64,000 nt of DNA. It comes from Lentinula raphanica (taxonomy: Eukaryota > Basidiomycota > Agaricomycetes > Agaricales > Omphalotaceae). The DNA lies in assembly GCA_027919835.1 (NCBI GenBank), contig JANVFP010000008.1:434001-498000 (forward strand), read 5' to 3'. The notes beneath the pieces were generated by a model that was not told where the DNA came from, did not search any database, and saw only the letters and a list, made by a program, of their open reading frames with translations. A program made the position numbers and the translations under genes. Shown here piece after piece: positions 11,747-24,912 of this stretch (its first letter is position 1; the number at the start of each line of letters is the position of its first letter).

Positions 11747-12390
11747 CGCTGTATTAACTCAAATAGTAGGAGAGTAGGATACGAAGGAATTCCAGTTGTG
11801 GTATGGGGTAAAAGAACACGTCCCTAAATAGGGTCAACGTCAGTCTTCTTCGGGTCAAAATAATATTAGCCTTTTTTTCTGAATATTCTACGAGTAATAC
11901 AAGAAAAGAGTACAGATACAACTCAAGCACCTAGACTTTGGAAAAAAATGATAGGGTATTGTCCAAAGGAAGGAAGGAACACCAATTGGAAATGGTCCAT
12001 TAATCGTGCAACGACTGTTAATAGGAAGGTCAGCCGCTGCACCAAACGAAAGAACCATGCATGTGTATGATATATATGTATGCAAGTTTTCAAAACAACA
12101 ACAGCAACGATAGAAATGCAAGGAACGCGTATATCAACTCGACAAGATCGAAGCAAAGCTAACAGTGTCAACATAGGTGCATGAGTACGGGGAAAGCAAG
12201 GTGAATGCAAGTTCGTAATAAGGACAACAAGGTAGATCAACTTGGGCAGATAATATAGATAGAGGTGGTGTCTAGTTATTGCGGGTCAGCATTATGCACG
12301 CTTGGTGAGATACATCGTCCTGGCAAGTTCGTGGCAGGTGGAGGGGTGAGAAGGACCGGATCATGGTCATCGTGAAACGTCGGAGTGCTC
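11747..12390. other. Intergenic, no gene seen
   Basis: 5' side of MND1 and 3' side of the KRE6-like gene. The two overlapping minus-strand ORFs (11888-12240) have no recognisable motif. Confidence 0.5.
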
Positions 12391-15120
12391 CTAACATTCG
12401 CCAAGGAAACTGTTCTTTGGGAATGGTTGACCATAGTCACCGCGCCATGTTGTAAGATTAGGATTTGAGTATGCTTCGAGGTGTCTTCGCGGAAGATTAG
12501 CATATATGTACGAAACATAGCAAGGTCAAACTCAACTTGTTGATGTAATCTTCGGTTGGGAAGTCTGCAGGATCGCATCCGATGTTTTTCGCGTTCGAAG
12601 GCTGGTATACACGGATATAATCAATGGTCAAATGAACTGGGAATTGAAGGTGGTTCAAGTCAACGGGCCCGAAGTTCGTGGACATCCCCAAGTTAGCTAA
12701 CAAATACTGAGGCAAGTCAATATGACATCGGCAGGAACTAGACGATGAAATCTGACTTACCATCGGTTCTTGGGGAACCGGACGAGCAGATATCTGGACA
12801 TTGTTGTCCGCGCCAAGGCCAGCAACGTTCAATCCCCAGGAAATCTTTCCGCTCGAAATCCATGTGATGTACTGCGGACAGAAAAGTGAGTGTAGGGCAG
12901 AAGGAAAAAGTAAATTAATACTTACCGCATCATCGAATCCTACATTCATAATGGGAGAAATGTGAATAATCAGTTAATACACATCCCTAGGCACACATGC
13001 TCTTTACCTGGCTTATACTACATAATCGGGAGACGGTCACTCGTGGTCAGTGCCACGGAGTCAATAGTAGAAGAAAACAATCAACTTACTTCGAAACCAT
13101 AGGTCTGGAAGCATCCTCCGTCGTCCTCGTAGCAAGAGGAATTAGTGGCAGTCACGACTGAGGTAGCTTGTTGTTCAACGTTGCCCATGAAGCCATTAAG
13201 TTTCGAAATTGAGGGATCAGCAAGAATCATGTTATCCGAGTTATTATTCCAAATGTATGCTTCATTGAACGGCTGAATGACCAGTCAATCGTGATCACCC
13301 ATGAGGATATCATAAGGGAAGACCCACCGCCCATTGAGCACTTTGCGAGACCTCTGGGACAAACGTGTTCTGGTCAATCTATCGTAAAGTTTAATCAGAA
13401 GCTCTATGGAAGTCGAAGACGTGCGTCAAGCCGCACCTGAGCCTCAAGAACGTCTATCTCAGGAGCTGATCGCCCCACAAAGGTGCCATCGCTATGTTTA
13501 GGTCCCGGATGGTCTTCTCCAGCGCACGTACACCTCGAGAGTTTCTGACCAGGCAGGTAACTCAAAACACCACCTTTACCGGCATCCCCATTGACGGTGG
13601 CAGCTTCAGGCTGTCCGTTGACTGTCTGATTTGCAACAGTGCCGACATCACACGCATCTGAATGGAAGCATAAGAGATAGGGTACATGGCTAGCATTATC
13701 GTCGACAGCCTACCGTAAGTGTAAGGCCATGTCCCTTCTAACGTCGCACCATACCCAGCCCTTCCCAAGTTTCCTGTAAGTATCGTAAGTAGCGGCTAGA
13801 AGGTCAGGAGAGAAGTGAACAACCCATGGTCCTATATAGACATTGAGCAACAGTCAGGGGTGAAAGAAATTTTTATACATACCACACCGCCGGCCAAAGA
13901 CCCAGCACATTGTTTGCTCCCGGGATCACCAACGACGTCTCCACGTAACCACCAGTGAAGCAGAACTTGTTCCTGAACATTTGTTAACACAGCTTGAAGG
14001 GGGAGAAGACCAAATACTATACCAAGTAGCAACCAGGCCTAGGGAAGAAACATCAGTCTTGTGAAATGGACAATTACAAGGTACACGGACCGCCTTGGAA
14101 GTTCAAATCGTGGTTGTTCTTTTCTGAGAGGGTGATGACTAGGGATCCATTGGCAGTGGTAACCGCCTGAGGAGAGTACCATTCCAAATTGTTCGTTTCC
14201 TAGATCAATATATATGAGTTGCCGGCCAATTAGACGTGGCAGTGATTTGCGATATACCCAGTAATGAAGGTCAACTGCTTCCCAGTAAGGATCGTCTCCA
14301 GGGTAAAATGTTCTTCCTACGCAAGAACAATCGTAAGTGACCAACGATGACACGAAAAGAGAAAATAAACTCATACCTGGTGTATTAAATTCGTCGGAAA
14401 ACACAAGTTCCATAGTTTGTGAGGGATCCTTCCACGATGGTAGCGTTTTGGCTTCCTCGGGAGTCTCGAGATCTATCAGACCCCAATTACCGATTGCAGG
14501 TACCTCGAATCTTTAGGTAAGAAGCTGTGAATGGAGATAAAGTGTTTCTTCGAGTTTCACCTGGCCGCTGGCATTCAGACCACCAATGTTGAATGCACCT
14601 TCGGTAGAAAGCGGGGTAGATAGAAGAGAATGCGCTACAGGATAACCGATACTGGACACGACGGATTGAATTGAATTGTACAGGTGATCTGTGGCTGAGG
14701 CTTGGAATGGAGGACTCACAATAGAGCCATTATTCCTAGACACAAAATATTAGAAAGCCCAAATTCAAAACACCCCGCTTCGACCATGCATTCCCATCAT
14801 GCTCTATCGCCCGCGTTTGCTTCTCTGGCGTGTGTAATTCGTCATCCGGTTCAACCACGTTTGCCGAAAGATCAGAACCCCATAGCTGTGGGTCTACCGC
14901 AAGTGCAAGCTTCAGGGCATGGGAATGAGCTCGAGATGAGCGGGAAAATCAGGAAGATTTTGAAGGACCTTTTCGTATATTGAAGGAAATTCACCGCGAG
15001 ATCTTCTATTGACACTATCAGGATATGGGGAATCTGAATTGGACTGTAGCCGATGAGTTAACAGCGGAGTTGAAGGAAGACGATTGACGCACAGCGAAGG
15101 ACCAGGCGGACTGGGTACGA
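12391..15120 (-). CDS. KRE6: KRE6/SKN1-type GH16 protein, beta-1,6-glucan synthesis
   Basis: This is a type II membrane protein of the Kre6/Skn1 family, needed for cell-wall beta-1,6-glucan. After a Ser/Pro-rich cytosolic tail the minus strand reads [18 protein letters not shown], a hydrophobic anchor, [91 protein letters not shown] and [10 protein letters not shown] (the GH16 E-x-D-x-x-E catalytic block). Then follow [38 protein letters not shown] and a C-terminus ending at TAG 12391-12393. At least a dozen introns of about 50-65 nt join in phase. Two problems: the true start upstream of about 15120 is not resolved, and the membrane anchor at 14736-14773 needs either a 38-nt intron or a one-base frame change (see finding). 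Confidence 0.82.
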
Positions 15121-15602
15121 ATGAGGGTCATTGGAGAGTAAAGGAAGAGGAAAAGAAAGAAAAGGATGGAAAGAACGTTATTGCGGGTGGGAAAAGGAAT
15201 CAGACTGCAAATACGTCAGACGTTAAAATAAAATCACGAAGGTCGCGGCCAGATGGCAAAATCAAGGTACGGCCAAGTCCGGATTGGCATAGAAATTATC
15301 AGTTTTGGACTGATAATTTTCCCGAAATCCGGAAATCGCAAAAACAAAGCAATCATTGCCAAGATATCTTCGAGTTTTGTACAGCATTTGAGGACTTTTC
15401 GACTTGAATGACCCACAAACTGCCCAAGGAAGCAAAAGAACAGGAGGAGAACGCGATCGGGTTCCGTCGCGAAGGTGGAGGTGTTATCCCCATTTAGATT
15501 TTTTTCTTAACCTGTCCGCGAACTGCCGAATGCTGCCGAGAGTCTGTCCCCTCTCGAGGCCAGCAATCAGGATGAGGTGTGGTTTATTCTTGAGATGGGC
15601 CT

Positions 15603-16000
15603 AGTCTCTCATTGGAACTTCACTCAAAAATTTCTCCAAGTCCGGCTTGAAGACAGCCTGAGCCGTCCCACAGCCACTGTTTGCATTGAAATGCACATCT
15701 CCCATCGACCGTCGGAGAGACTTTTGAAAGAGACTCGAAGATGTCATTGCCAACTTTCTGCAGCGACTCCTGCAGGCTGTCGTATATCGTATGTAGATTG
15801 TGCACAGTTTCTCCTCACCCAATGAAACGCAGATGCCAGAGTCGCCGTTAGGGCTTGAAAGCATTCGAAATAAGACATACCACTTGGCAATGGGACATGT
15901 CGTTCTCGAGAATTAGCCTCAAAAAGTAGTAAACATTCTTCGCGTGCGTATTTCGCAGTGGGACGTTTGGCGTTGCGCAGATGGTCAACCTTTTCAACCA
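15603..16000 (-). CDS. Possible small helical protein, unrecognised
   Basis: Two minus-strand open segments may form one gene. One contains DHLRNAKRPTAKYAREECLL and ends at a good GTATGT donor near 15889; the other contains SLQESLQKVGNDIFESLS and ends at a stop near 15603. Both look amphipathic and coding, but I cannot fix the joins or the start and I recognise no family. It lies between the KRE6-like gene and the GTPase gene, all on the minus strand. Confidence 0.3.
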
Positions 16001-16239
16001 GAATACAACATGTCAGTGCCAAAGCGAGAAATATCTATCCTGATTTAGTAATTGCCTGCTAAAGCAGAAGCGACAGCTGACCTGGTCCAAGAATCAAAGC
16101 TCTGAACTCTTCTTACCATACACTAATCCTACAACGACACCGCAACCATCCAACTGTTACTACTCACAGACTCATACAATCCTTGTAATACAACACACTC
16201 AACAACACAGCATTTGACAGCCAAAAGTCATAACTTAAA

Positions 16240-18941
16240 TCATAACAATTCCGTGACAACACCCAGACCCTAAAGATCACAAAGTAAGTTGTTGGCAACT
16301 CGATTTCCAGAGACAAAGCGCTTACCTTCGTCTTTCCTTCGCGGAACAAGAGCTTCATACCTTTTTTGATGAATTCAGGATGAGATATGAACTCAAAAGT
16401 CACTGTGGCTCGATCTCCGGTACGCAACACCCCTTGAGGGTTATCCATGTCTATGATCCGCACTGTTTGCCGTATGGCCTTTCCCCAAGCAGTCTCATTA
16501 GGAGATTACCCTTCTGATCAGGCGGCGATGGCTACTCACCCCGCAGTGCAACATTGCCTGTTACAGTGCTAAGATTAGCCAGAGAGAATTGAAGCGACCA
16601 TTGACTCGCCTGATAGTTTTTTTGTAATGTAGTGTTATGGCTGCCCACGGCGGTTAACAAACCTTGCAGAGTTGGATCATGAAGGAACTCACTAAAGAAT
16701 TAGGACTTGGCCTTGGAATTGCCTCGTCGCTAAGAAACAAAGTCCACGTCGAATATGGGTAAGGACATCCAACGACATAGACATACGTATTGCGCGACCC
16801 ACCTTTCGGAAGAACCTCAGACTTCGCAACCATAACCATACCTTTCCGAACTGTATTCCGTCGTACTCGCTTCAGTGCACAGCTAACACATTGTCCGGCT
16901 TCCGCTGTATTCACAGGCGCTCTGAAATCGTGTGGGTATCGAGGTTTCAGCAGTGAGATGACAGATGGATCAAAAAACGATAGCAACCTTTTCCGCTGCA
17001 TGGTCTTCACAACTGTGCTTTGAAAATTGCCGTTTGAATCTGGACCTAGCATGACTGGATCGCCGGCTTTGAGACTGCCTCCATTAACGATGCCGTTCAC
17101 GACAGTGCCCACGTATGGGACGGACCATACTTCGGTGACAGAGAACTGGGAGACCGGCGGATCAGTGTCTCGATTAATGAGAGATGGAGAGACAGTGAAA
17201 ACCTCTAGCGGTTGATCAACAGCAAACTTGTCTGTGTCGCTCTCACTCGAGGGGAGAAGATTGAGGAATGTTCGCAGCTATATGCTGATGTCAGACTACA
17301 ACGTGTTGCGCATGAAGAAGAAATGAACATACGTATCCAAGACCTTCACCAGTCACATTGGAGACTTGGAATATGGGACATATTCTACGAAATAGCAATC
17401 AGCTCTGGTATCTTGAGCAGCAACCAAGATGACATACTTTTCTTTCCCAAAGCCGGTCGCTATCTCTACAGCTATTTCGCTCGATTTCACGAACACAGGA
17501 ATTTTCCTACGAGCTCCGGTTCAGATGGTAAGAACGGCTAGTATGATACTAATAGTACCCACCGGCAACCCGGACTGCGCAGAATTTTCACAACTTGTTT
17601 AACAGTCTCTGCTTGTACATTGGCTGGTGTCATATCAATCTATGTATCATTGAACAGTTAATGAGACGCTCGCATCAACGAATCATGACAAGGACCTTGG
17701 TTATGCAGACGACGACAGGAACACTCAAAGCAAGAGCAATGGACAGATGCTCCTTTGACATTCCTATGAGACCAGCATTCGCTCCGACAATCAAAATAAC
17801 ACAAGAAGGTGCACCAGAGGTGAGACCATAAAGTGTCGTTTTGAGATACTTCTCATGTCCAGCAAGATCTGTAGAGGCGTCGTATCGATGTAGCGGAGGC
17901 TGAACGTAAAGAACGAGATGATCAGATAAGCACCTATGAATGATACGATCTTTGCAGCTTGAACGGAAATTTCTTCCCAGCCAAGCTTTTCGCGTCGAAC
18001 TACATCAGGATCGGTCGAATTGCCTGTCTCGGGCAGTATGGGAGCCCCTGAAGGAGCGAATCCAAGTATCTGAGCAAATAAGCTTGCTGAGAAGGAGTGG
18101 ACGGTGGTAAGGTACGTACCTCCATTCCAACGCTGGATGTCCGTCCAGTCTCAATCTCGTGTTTATGGCGAAACAGGCTCACTCGAGCTCTGCCTCGACC
18201 GTCATCCAATGCTCCACGCGTCAATACTCCTAATGTTGTAGATTTCCCGCTGTCCACATTCCCTACTACAGCACAACGAACTTCTGGTGTTAAAGACACG
18301 CTTGGAGGAGGCAGACGTAGGAGCAATGATTTTCGAGGGTGCTTCCCATGAGCTTCAAAGAGCAAGGAGGTCTTATTGACCGAAAGTCAGAATGTTGAAA
18401 CCCTCGTTGCGATTGAAAGTAATCACCTTCCCACCAATTTCCTCTACTGTACTGGTGATTTCCTGTAGTAGATAATCTAACGTGTCTTCTGTTCGTTCTA
18501 TCCCGGTCCAGTCTTCCGCGACGTCGTCACTCAACTCCTCTGCAAATAATTTGGCTTTGGATGGTTGAGCACCTATACGAAATACGTATTCGCCATGATT
18601 CTGTGTTATCAGCGCTGCAAGCATGTCGCGGGCAATGTCATGATTAGCTGGTACTTTCGGCGACAAATGTTCCTATACGAAATGGACATCAGATTCATTG
18701 ACTGATTAGATCGTATGGAACACACCAGTATCTTCTCTTCTGCTTCTACTGTATCTCGAATCTCCTCCGTTCCTGCACTAGCAAGCTCCACGACAGTATC
18801 CTCTTTGGCTTTGCCTTTGGCATATGAATGAAGTTTCTGCTCTTTCTGAAGTTGCTCCGCGCCATGAACTCTTTGTTTCGCGAGTTCACGGTGATGGATC
18901 TGTTCAATTTCGTTCTGAAAGTTTCGAAAAGTTGTCGCCAT
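16240..18941 (-). CDS. GTPBP1/2-type translational GTPase
   Basis: This is an EF-Tu-like GTPase of the GTPBP1/GTPBP2 family, linked in animals to ribosome rescue and mRNA surveillance. From ATG 18939-18941 it has a polar, Glu/Lys-rich N-terminal region. The G domain follows: P-loop [11 protein letters not shown] near 18250, switch I block [28 protein letters not shown]3 [12 protein letters not shown], and the TKID-type G4 across an intron near 17640-17690. Domain 2 reads [21 protein letters not shown] and domain 3 ends with [22 protein letters not shown] and GLGVVTELL before TGA 16240-16242. An intron of only 28 nt (18353-18380) is needed to remove a TAA just upstream of the P-loop. The N-terminal start is the first good ATG but an upstream exon cannot be excluded. 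Confidence 0.83.
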
Positions 18942-19643
18942 TCTGTGAATGACTGGGCCAAACGCAGTCCGTTGAAGATAGCAGATGGGGCTACAATGCG
19001 ACTATGGACGATGTTGATTCTTGCAGACTCTAGATCCCGATAAGGGATTGTAGAAGATTGGGTGATGATAGCTTTCTTCTTGTTCACAGACAGTATTTAT
19101 GGTGCAGATAGAGATTCGAGTCACGAAAACTTGACGCTTTGAAGAGTCAACTTGAGTTGAAATAAGTAAAGCTGAGATGAGTCTGTTTCTGCCACGTGCC
19201 ACTTACTACCACAATCAATATATGCGTGAACGTCTTCCGCTTCGTAAATTGCTTCACAATATAGCTAGCTAGGCCGAATCGATTCTCTTGTGTTCCTTAT
19301 ACAGTGGAATGTCAATAATTTAGCCTATAAGGCCCAGCGAGGGTGTATATCTGCTATGCTGTGCAGAGATTTGTAGGTGTCTGTGGGCGCAGGTAGGCGT
19401 GTAGACAATCTACGAGCCTGAGTTGGCTTGAACAAGGCTGAACAATGACCGTCTAATACGACGAGCAATGTAAATTGAAAGATTCCTTGTCGAGACCATC
19501 GCCATTGTTCTCAAAACAGCAGTGATTGTACACGTGGGCGTGGAGAACCCTTCTTCCCTTGTTTTTTTCTGCAGTTTGATTGAAACAGGCGTATAAGAGG
19601 CGTTACAAGGGCATCTAGTGAGTAGGACCAATCATTTCTCTCA
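18942..19643. other. Divergent intergenic region
   Basis: 5' region between the minus-strand GTPase gene and the plus-strand gene at 19644. Open minus-strand segments (for example 18950-19087) could be an upstream exon of the GTPase gene, but nothing recognisable is encoded. Confidence 0.4.
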
Positions 19644-21838
19644 ATGGAACAATTAGCTCACCATCTGGAAGAGTTCAGGATGGCCTCTCCGTTTGCAGGC
19701 CCCTCTTCCCCTCCAAAGTTGACTGGCTCAACTCCAGGCGTGCTGGATTCAACGCAACCTGACCGACTGTTAACATTCTCTAACTCAACACTGTCCTTTG
19801 CATCATTCAACCCCCGTACCGCGACATCCTCGCATTTGACATCGGACGCGCGCAAACTTTCTTTGAACGAGGGGTCGTATAACCCCAAACGCGTCGTTAT
19901 CGAAACTTCGCCCACTGGGGAGAGGTTCTGGAGATTCGTGCCAAAAGCGCGACTAGATGAAGGAGTGGTAGATGAAGGAGATTGGCCCAGAGTTGTTGAC
20001 ATATGTGGGTGCGTACGCTAGGCGATACTCCATCAGCGTTCCCTTGTTCACTCTCGCACATCGGTTTCTCTCTTTCAGGACACTCTACGAATGTACTCAA
20101 GACCAATGGGACATATACAAGCTAGATCCTGTCTACAATTGTCGCGTTCGCGCCCCTCCTGCAGTAACAACAATCACTCGTGCATCTCCTAAATCTCCAG
20201 AAAGTCCCCAATCAATTGGAAAGAGGACTTCCACAAAAGCCGGCATCCCTCCTCTCAAGCCGCGAAAAAAGCTGCATACTCACGACGGAGATTCGTCTTT
20301 GGATTTCTCTGATGAAGTTGAGGAAGTAGAAGACATGGCGGTCGACCAGTCTATGCCGCCGCCGCCACCCCCACGAGCGAGATCAGCCAGCTTGCGAAAA
20401 AAGCGTGAAGAGCTATCACAGATCAGGCAAAAGAGAAGAGAAAATATATCACGTCGGGCAGAGAAGCTTTCAACCAAAGAGGATGTCTCGTATTTCGATT
20501 TCAGCGCAAATAATTCCCCGGAACGATCACAAAGTGTACCTGTCGATACTACAGGCAAACGCAAAGGTAGATCTAGCCTTCAATTCAATCTACGAAATCC
20601 TCATCTCCTTCTAGCTGCCATCCTTGTCGATCCTCTACGCGCTTCAGAATTAGAGCCATCAGAGAATCCAATTCGAAATACTCCCTTGTACGACCAAACT
20701 GCACAGCGGAAACGAACTCGAAAGGTATCTCCCGGTGCAGCGAAGCGCGAGTTAGATTCAAAACGCGCAGAACGAGAAAAACAGCGACAGATACGACGGC
20801 AGGCTAGAGTCATGGGACATAGGCAGCGGTGGCATGAACAATTTATGCAAGAAGTGTACGCTGAAGTGCCGGATCTCAGATCACCATCACACGGTTTGTC
20901 TCGTTACCTTTCATCAGGATTCGCTCTCTTACTATCAACTACTTCATAGACATCCCATCTGAGAGTTTCCGTGAGGGCCAATACGAAGAATTTGACGACG
21001 AGACAGAGGACGAAAGCTCCGACGAAGGACCTTCTCCGGACACCTCTTTCGACGAAGAGGCCGCAAGAGCTGCTGCCATAGCTGAATCGCGACGCAAGCT
21101 CGCCGAACTAGAGGCCGATCGTCCGCTCTGGGAAGAGGAGGCCAAAAAGCGGGCTATGCGCGAAGCAGCAGAAGAAGAATCACGACGCCTGAAAGCGGAG
21201 GAGCGTAGATATGCTGAGATGAGGCGTGCAGAGGCCGAAGCCCGTCGAGCTGCTGAATCACGGCGGAAGGCTCAAGAGATCGAGGAGAAAACGAGGCAAC
21301 AGCAGGAGGCGGAACTTCGCGAACAGAAGGAACGGGAAGAGGCTTTCAAGCGACAACGTGAAAGACGGCAACGCGAACAACGATGGAACATAGGTCCATG
21401 GACGCCGATACGAGCTCTGGAGAGGTACAGAGTTTTGAGCGAGGCTTTCGATACGACCAAGTTCAATGCCCATGATCCATTGAGCTTTCACGTTGTTCCT
21501 TGGCCTATTCTAACCCCTCCTGCAAGGATGTCAGTCGAGGATGTCGACTGGAATGCTGTAGAGAGTTTTTTCGATGCTGTGAAGTCGCACATGCGCACTC
21601 AAGAATTCAAGATGTTCGTTGAAAAAAGCCAACGTAGGTTTCATCCGGATCGTTGGAGGGCAAGAGGGTTGTTGAAGACAGTGGAAAACGAGGCGGAAAG
21701 AAGTTGCTTGGAAGTTGGTGAGTGGTCTCTTTGCTTAAGCCTATCTGTTTGTCCTCTAATATTGATGAATACTCTCCAGCGGCTACGACTGTTGCACAAG
21801 CACTCACGCCTCTATGGAGGGATCTCACTGGTCGTTGA
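19644..21838 (+). CDS. Coiled-coil protein with C-terminal HPDRW motif (NFKBIL1-like tail)
   Basis: Four exons, 19644-20008, 20079-20893, 20950-21717 and 21780-21838, give 668 residues with exact phase. The N-terminal part is low-complexity and includes a hexaproline run and a basic KPRKK. The middle (about residues 330-490) is a long charged coiled coil rich in Arg, Glu and Ala. The C-terminal domain has WNIGPWTPIRALERY, VPWPIL, DVDWNAVESFF, FVEKSQRRFHPDRWRARGLL and EVAATTVAQALTPLWRDL. The R-x-HPDRW segment resembles the J-domain-like tail of NFKBIL1-type proteins; this link is by motif only and no HPD-plus-helix J domain is complete. Function is unknown. The intron donor at 20009 was chosen (GTGCGT) because it restores a clean joint before LYECTQDQW. 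Confidence 0.75.
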
Positions 21839-22375
21839 TGTAGATGTGCAAAAGACTGAAAGAACGAAATCACAAACTGCTGTAGCATGTTGTAACATGA
21901 TCAAGACGATATGTAAATCTACAGCTTTTCGACATCTCGGCAGTGGTGCCGTCGCTATGTGAATCGATGATGAATATGTATAGAAAGATGCTATCAGTTG
22001 CAGATGTTATGAGTTTTCGAAGGCGTCTGACATCTGGCTTATACTAAGGAAGTCCTAAAGAGGACAAAAACCGTATATGAGCTTGTAGATACACTTGTAT
22101 TTCCAATAAGGAATATTCACAACGTACAAAGGCTTATTATCTTGCCTTCAGTAAGAACAAAAGTGAGAGTTCCTTGGAAACGAGGTGGACTGTATAAAAT
22201 CACTATCGAAGTTCATTATACGGGCGTCCAATTTGACGCAACACCTTTATCGCTTACCTTCAACAGGCAGCATAACAGACTGCGACGTCGACGTTCTTTC
22301 TTACGGACAACACCATTTGTGCTGGACGAGGATCTAGTCAATCACACTCATCCAACGACTCTTTCACTTTCCTGT
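21839..22375. other. Intergenic, no gene seen
   Basis: 3' region of the HPDRW protein and 5' region of the RING gene. The frame of the RING gene is open upstream to about 22142 but contains no ATG before 22376. Confidence 0.5.
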
Positions 22376-24435
22376 ATGTCGAGTGGAAACACCAAGCATG
22401 AGGCTTCTGTACAAACCTTGCGGAGGACGCGATCAGCAGAAGAACTCACAAATTCACCAAACGACATTGGAATCCCTAAATCAGGCCATCCACGACTGTC
22501 TGAGGATAACCACGCTTCACTCAATGTAGGAACAATATCAAATTCACCTAGTGTTGTTCCTCATAGCGCAGGACCATCTTTCCATGCTCCTGTACCAGAA
22601 CCAAACTTAGAAAGGCCACCCGTCGCATCTGTTACGGATTCACATCATCTAATCCTTCCTTCTCCTTCTCCCTCTACCGTCTCCCTGCAGAGTACACCAG
22701 CCTCGAGTCCAACGAGCATATCATTCAGTCACACCGCATGGCAAGGATCAACACCGCGACGGTCACATCAATCGATAATCGCTAGGTTTCGACGTTTTCT
22801 CGGTTATGGACCTTATGCGTCCAAAGCTCGCAGACAACTGGTACATTTAATCTGGATCTTGGCCCAGGGCATTGCCGAGGTTCGTTTTCCTCTGTATTTC
22901 TGCGCACTATTCCCAATATCAACTTTTGCTAGACTGTCGCCATCGTCGTCCTCATGGCATTGTTTGCTCCCAAGCCAAGTCCTACTGTTCCAGGAGCTAA
23001 CGAATGGACAGCGTGTGAGCGTCCACTTGGTGTCTGGTCTTGTCTTTGGCTCGTACGTGTAATCGGGCAATGCCTGTTGACTTATTGGGAATGGATTGAA
23101 AACCGATCCATGTAAGTCGGCGTATCGACTGTGATTGCTCGGCATACTAGCTAAACGAAATTTGTCATAGCAGTAATCAGAACTCACGTACTGATCCCGA
23201 GTCAAATCAAAGTGCGACGACGCCAGTACCTTCGCAGGCAATACGCCCCCACCAGTCTGTCACCGAACGGCCGTCTTCCTCATCTAGTAATGCACCACAA
23301 ACCCCTGCTCAGCCCCAATATTCTCTATGGCTCAGGAGGTGCGTCTGATTGCTGTAGGATTGCGTACAAGTTCTCACAGCCTGTACCCAGATTATCGCTC
23401 CTGAACACAATGTACTATCTCACTTGGTTTCTGACTGCTCATATACTGATCTACACATCAATCAACACCTGTCGGCATTCTTCCCCTCACATTTGGTGGC
23501 TAGCTTTCGGTATTCTCTGCCAGTCTTATATTCTGGTAGTAGAAGTAATCTTACTCGGGATTATCATTTTTATCTTTGCACCGGTCGTTTTGGTACGTCA
23601 CCTTTGATTCTCGATCTGCTGTGAACTCAACTAGTCGCAGCTGCTGTGGAATCTATTCCTATTTTGTATTGGACGTCATCCAGAACAAAATCCACATATC
23701 ATCAAGCCAGATATACATAAATTGTCAAAAGGCCTCGTAGACCGGATTCCCCTGGTCATGTACATTCCTCCGCCTCCCAATGCACCTCCTTCAGAAAAAC
23801 CTATACAAATTCCGGCTGATGTTTATTCCTATCCACCTAAATCACCCGTTAAAGCAGACACTCCTGTGAAGAAGCGCTTCAGATTCATCAGATTCAAGAA
23901 GCTGTCCTCCAAACACGACAAGGCATCTCCAGGTGTCCCTGTCGATAGTCCTCAATCAAAAAAGTTGACGGAGCCTAGGTCCTGGGAAGAGGGCTGGGAC
24001 ACTGAAGGTTATCCCTACGTTGTTCTCGAAGATAATCGTGCGGCATGCGCGATTTGTCTGTTAGACTTCGAGGAGCCAAAGCGGCTACATCCCGTTGGTG
24101 AACAGCAGACAAACGTAGCTGTTCCAGATCGCAAAGATGAACCTAAACCCAGGGATGTAACAGTGGAAGTCGTTGCGGAGGAAGAGCGCGAGAATACTAT
24201 ACCAAGATTAACCGATGCTGGTGAAGGCGCTCAGCCTCTCAGGCTGCTCAAATGTGGTCATGTCTTCCACGTTCGTATTTTTACCCCTTCCGTTTGTGAT
24301 CAAAAGAGCTGATCGTTTCCGCAGAAAACATGTCTTGACCCTTGGCTAACGGATGTTTCTGGGAGATGCCCTGTTTGTCAAAGACCAGTGGAAATTGCAG
24401 ATCTCGAGAAGAGAAAGAAAGGAAGGAGGCGGTGA
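22376..24435 (+). CDS. Membrane-anchored RING-H2 E3 ubiquitin ligase
   Basis: This is a likely E3 ubiquitin ligase of an internal membrane. From ATG 22376 there is a Ser/Pro/Thr-rich N-terminal region (exon 22376-22879). Several membrane segments follow: LVHLIWILAQGIAE joined to TVAIVVLMALFA at 22933, a Trp-rich helix near 23030-23090, then YYLTWFLTAHILIY and YILVVEVILLGIIIFIFA. A Pro-rich cytosolic stretch follows, then the RING: CAICLLDFEEP, a loop of about 60 acidic residues, LLKCGHVFH, an intron near 24271-24324, KTCLDPWL and CPVCQRPVEI. The zinc ligand order C-C-C-H-H-C-C-C fits RING-H2 with an enlarged first loop. The tail is Lys/Arg-rich, ending at TGA 24433-24435. Substrate unknown. 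Confidence 0.78.
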
Positions 24436-24836
24436 GTAAATGAATTTCCTGAGGCGCTAGACAGTGTAAGTCACTGGGATTATTTACTCTTTTCCGCTCT
24501 TGTCACTGTTTGTTGTTCTGAATAACCACAACTCATGTTGAATTATCATAATCTGTCCCAAAAGTAGTATGTATGTGTCCTGCTTTGTATGTATTATGTA
24601 TCCTACTGTAGATGTATCATGTTGTACCAATTGGCTATCATGGATCTGTTGAAATCTCACATGAACTGACATAGATTATGGCGTTTTCACAGGTATTGTA
24701 AGATAAATCGATAACTCCAGTAGCCTGAAGCGATTCCCGAGCGCAGGAGAGCGCAGGCGGTGGCGCGATTACGTGAGACACGCGACTCAGGCATTTTAAC
24801 ACCTTGCAGTGACCTGCAGTGACCGGTCTGCATGCT
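24436..24836. other. Intergenic, no gene seen
   Basis: About 0.4 kb between the RING gene and the next small ORF. There is a short direct repeat in CTTGCAGTGACCTGCAGTGAC near 24804-24822. Confidence 0.4.
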
Positions 24837-24912
24837 ATGGTTGTTGAGCTCACTGAAGAAATGCGCGCCTATGGTCTAGAAGCTCTGACAGAGTTTCGCT
24901 ATCGAATCTGGG

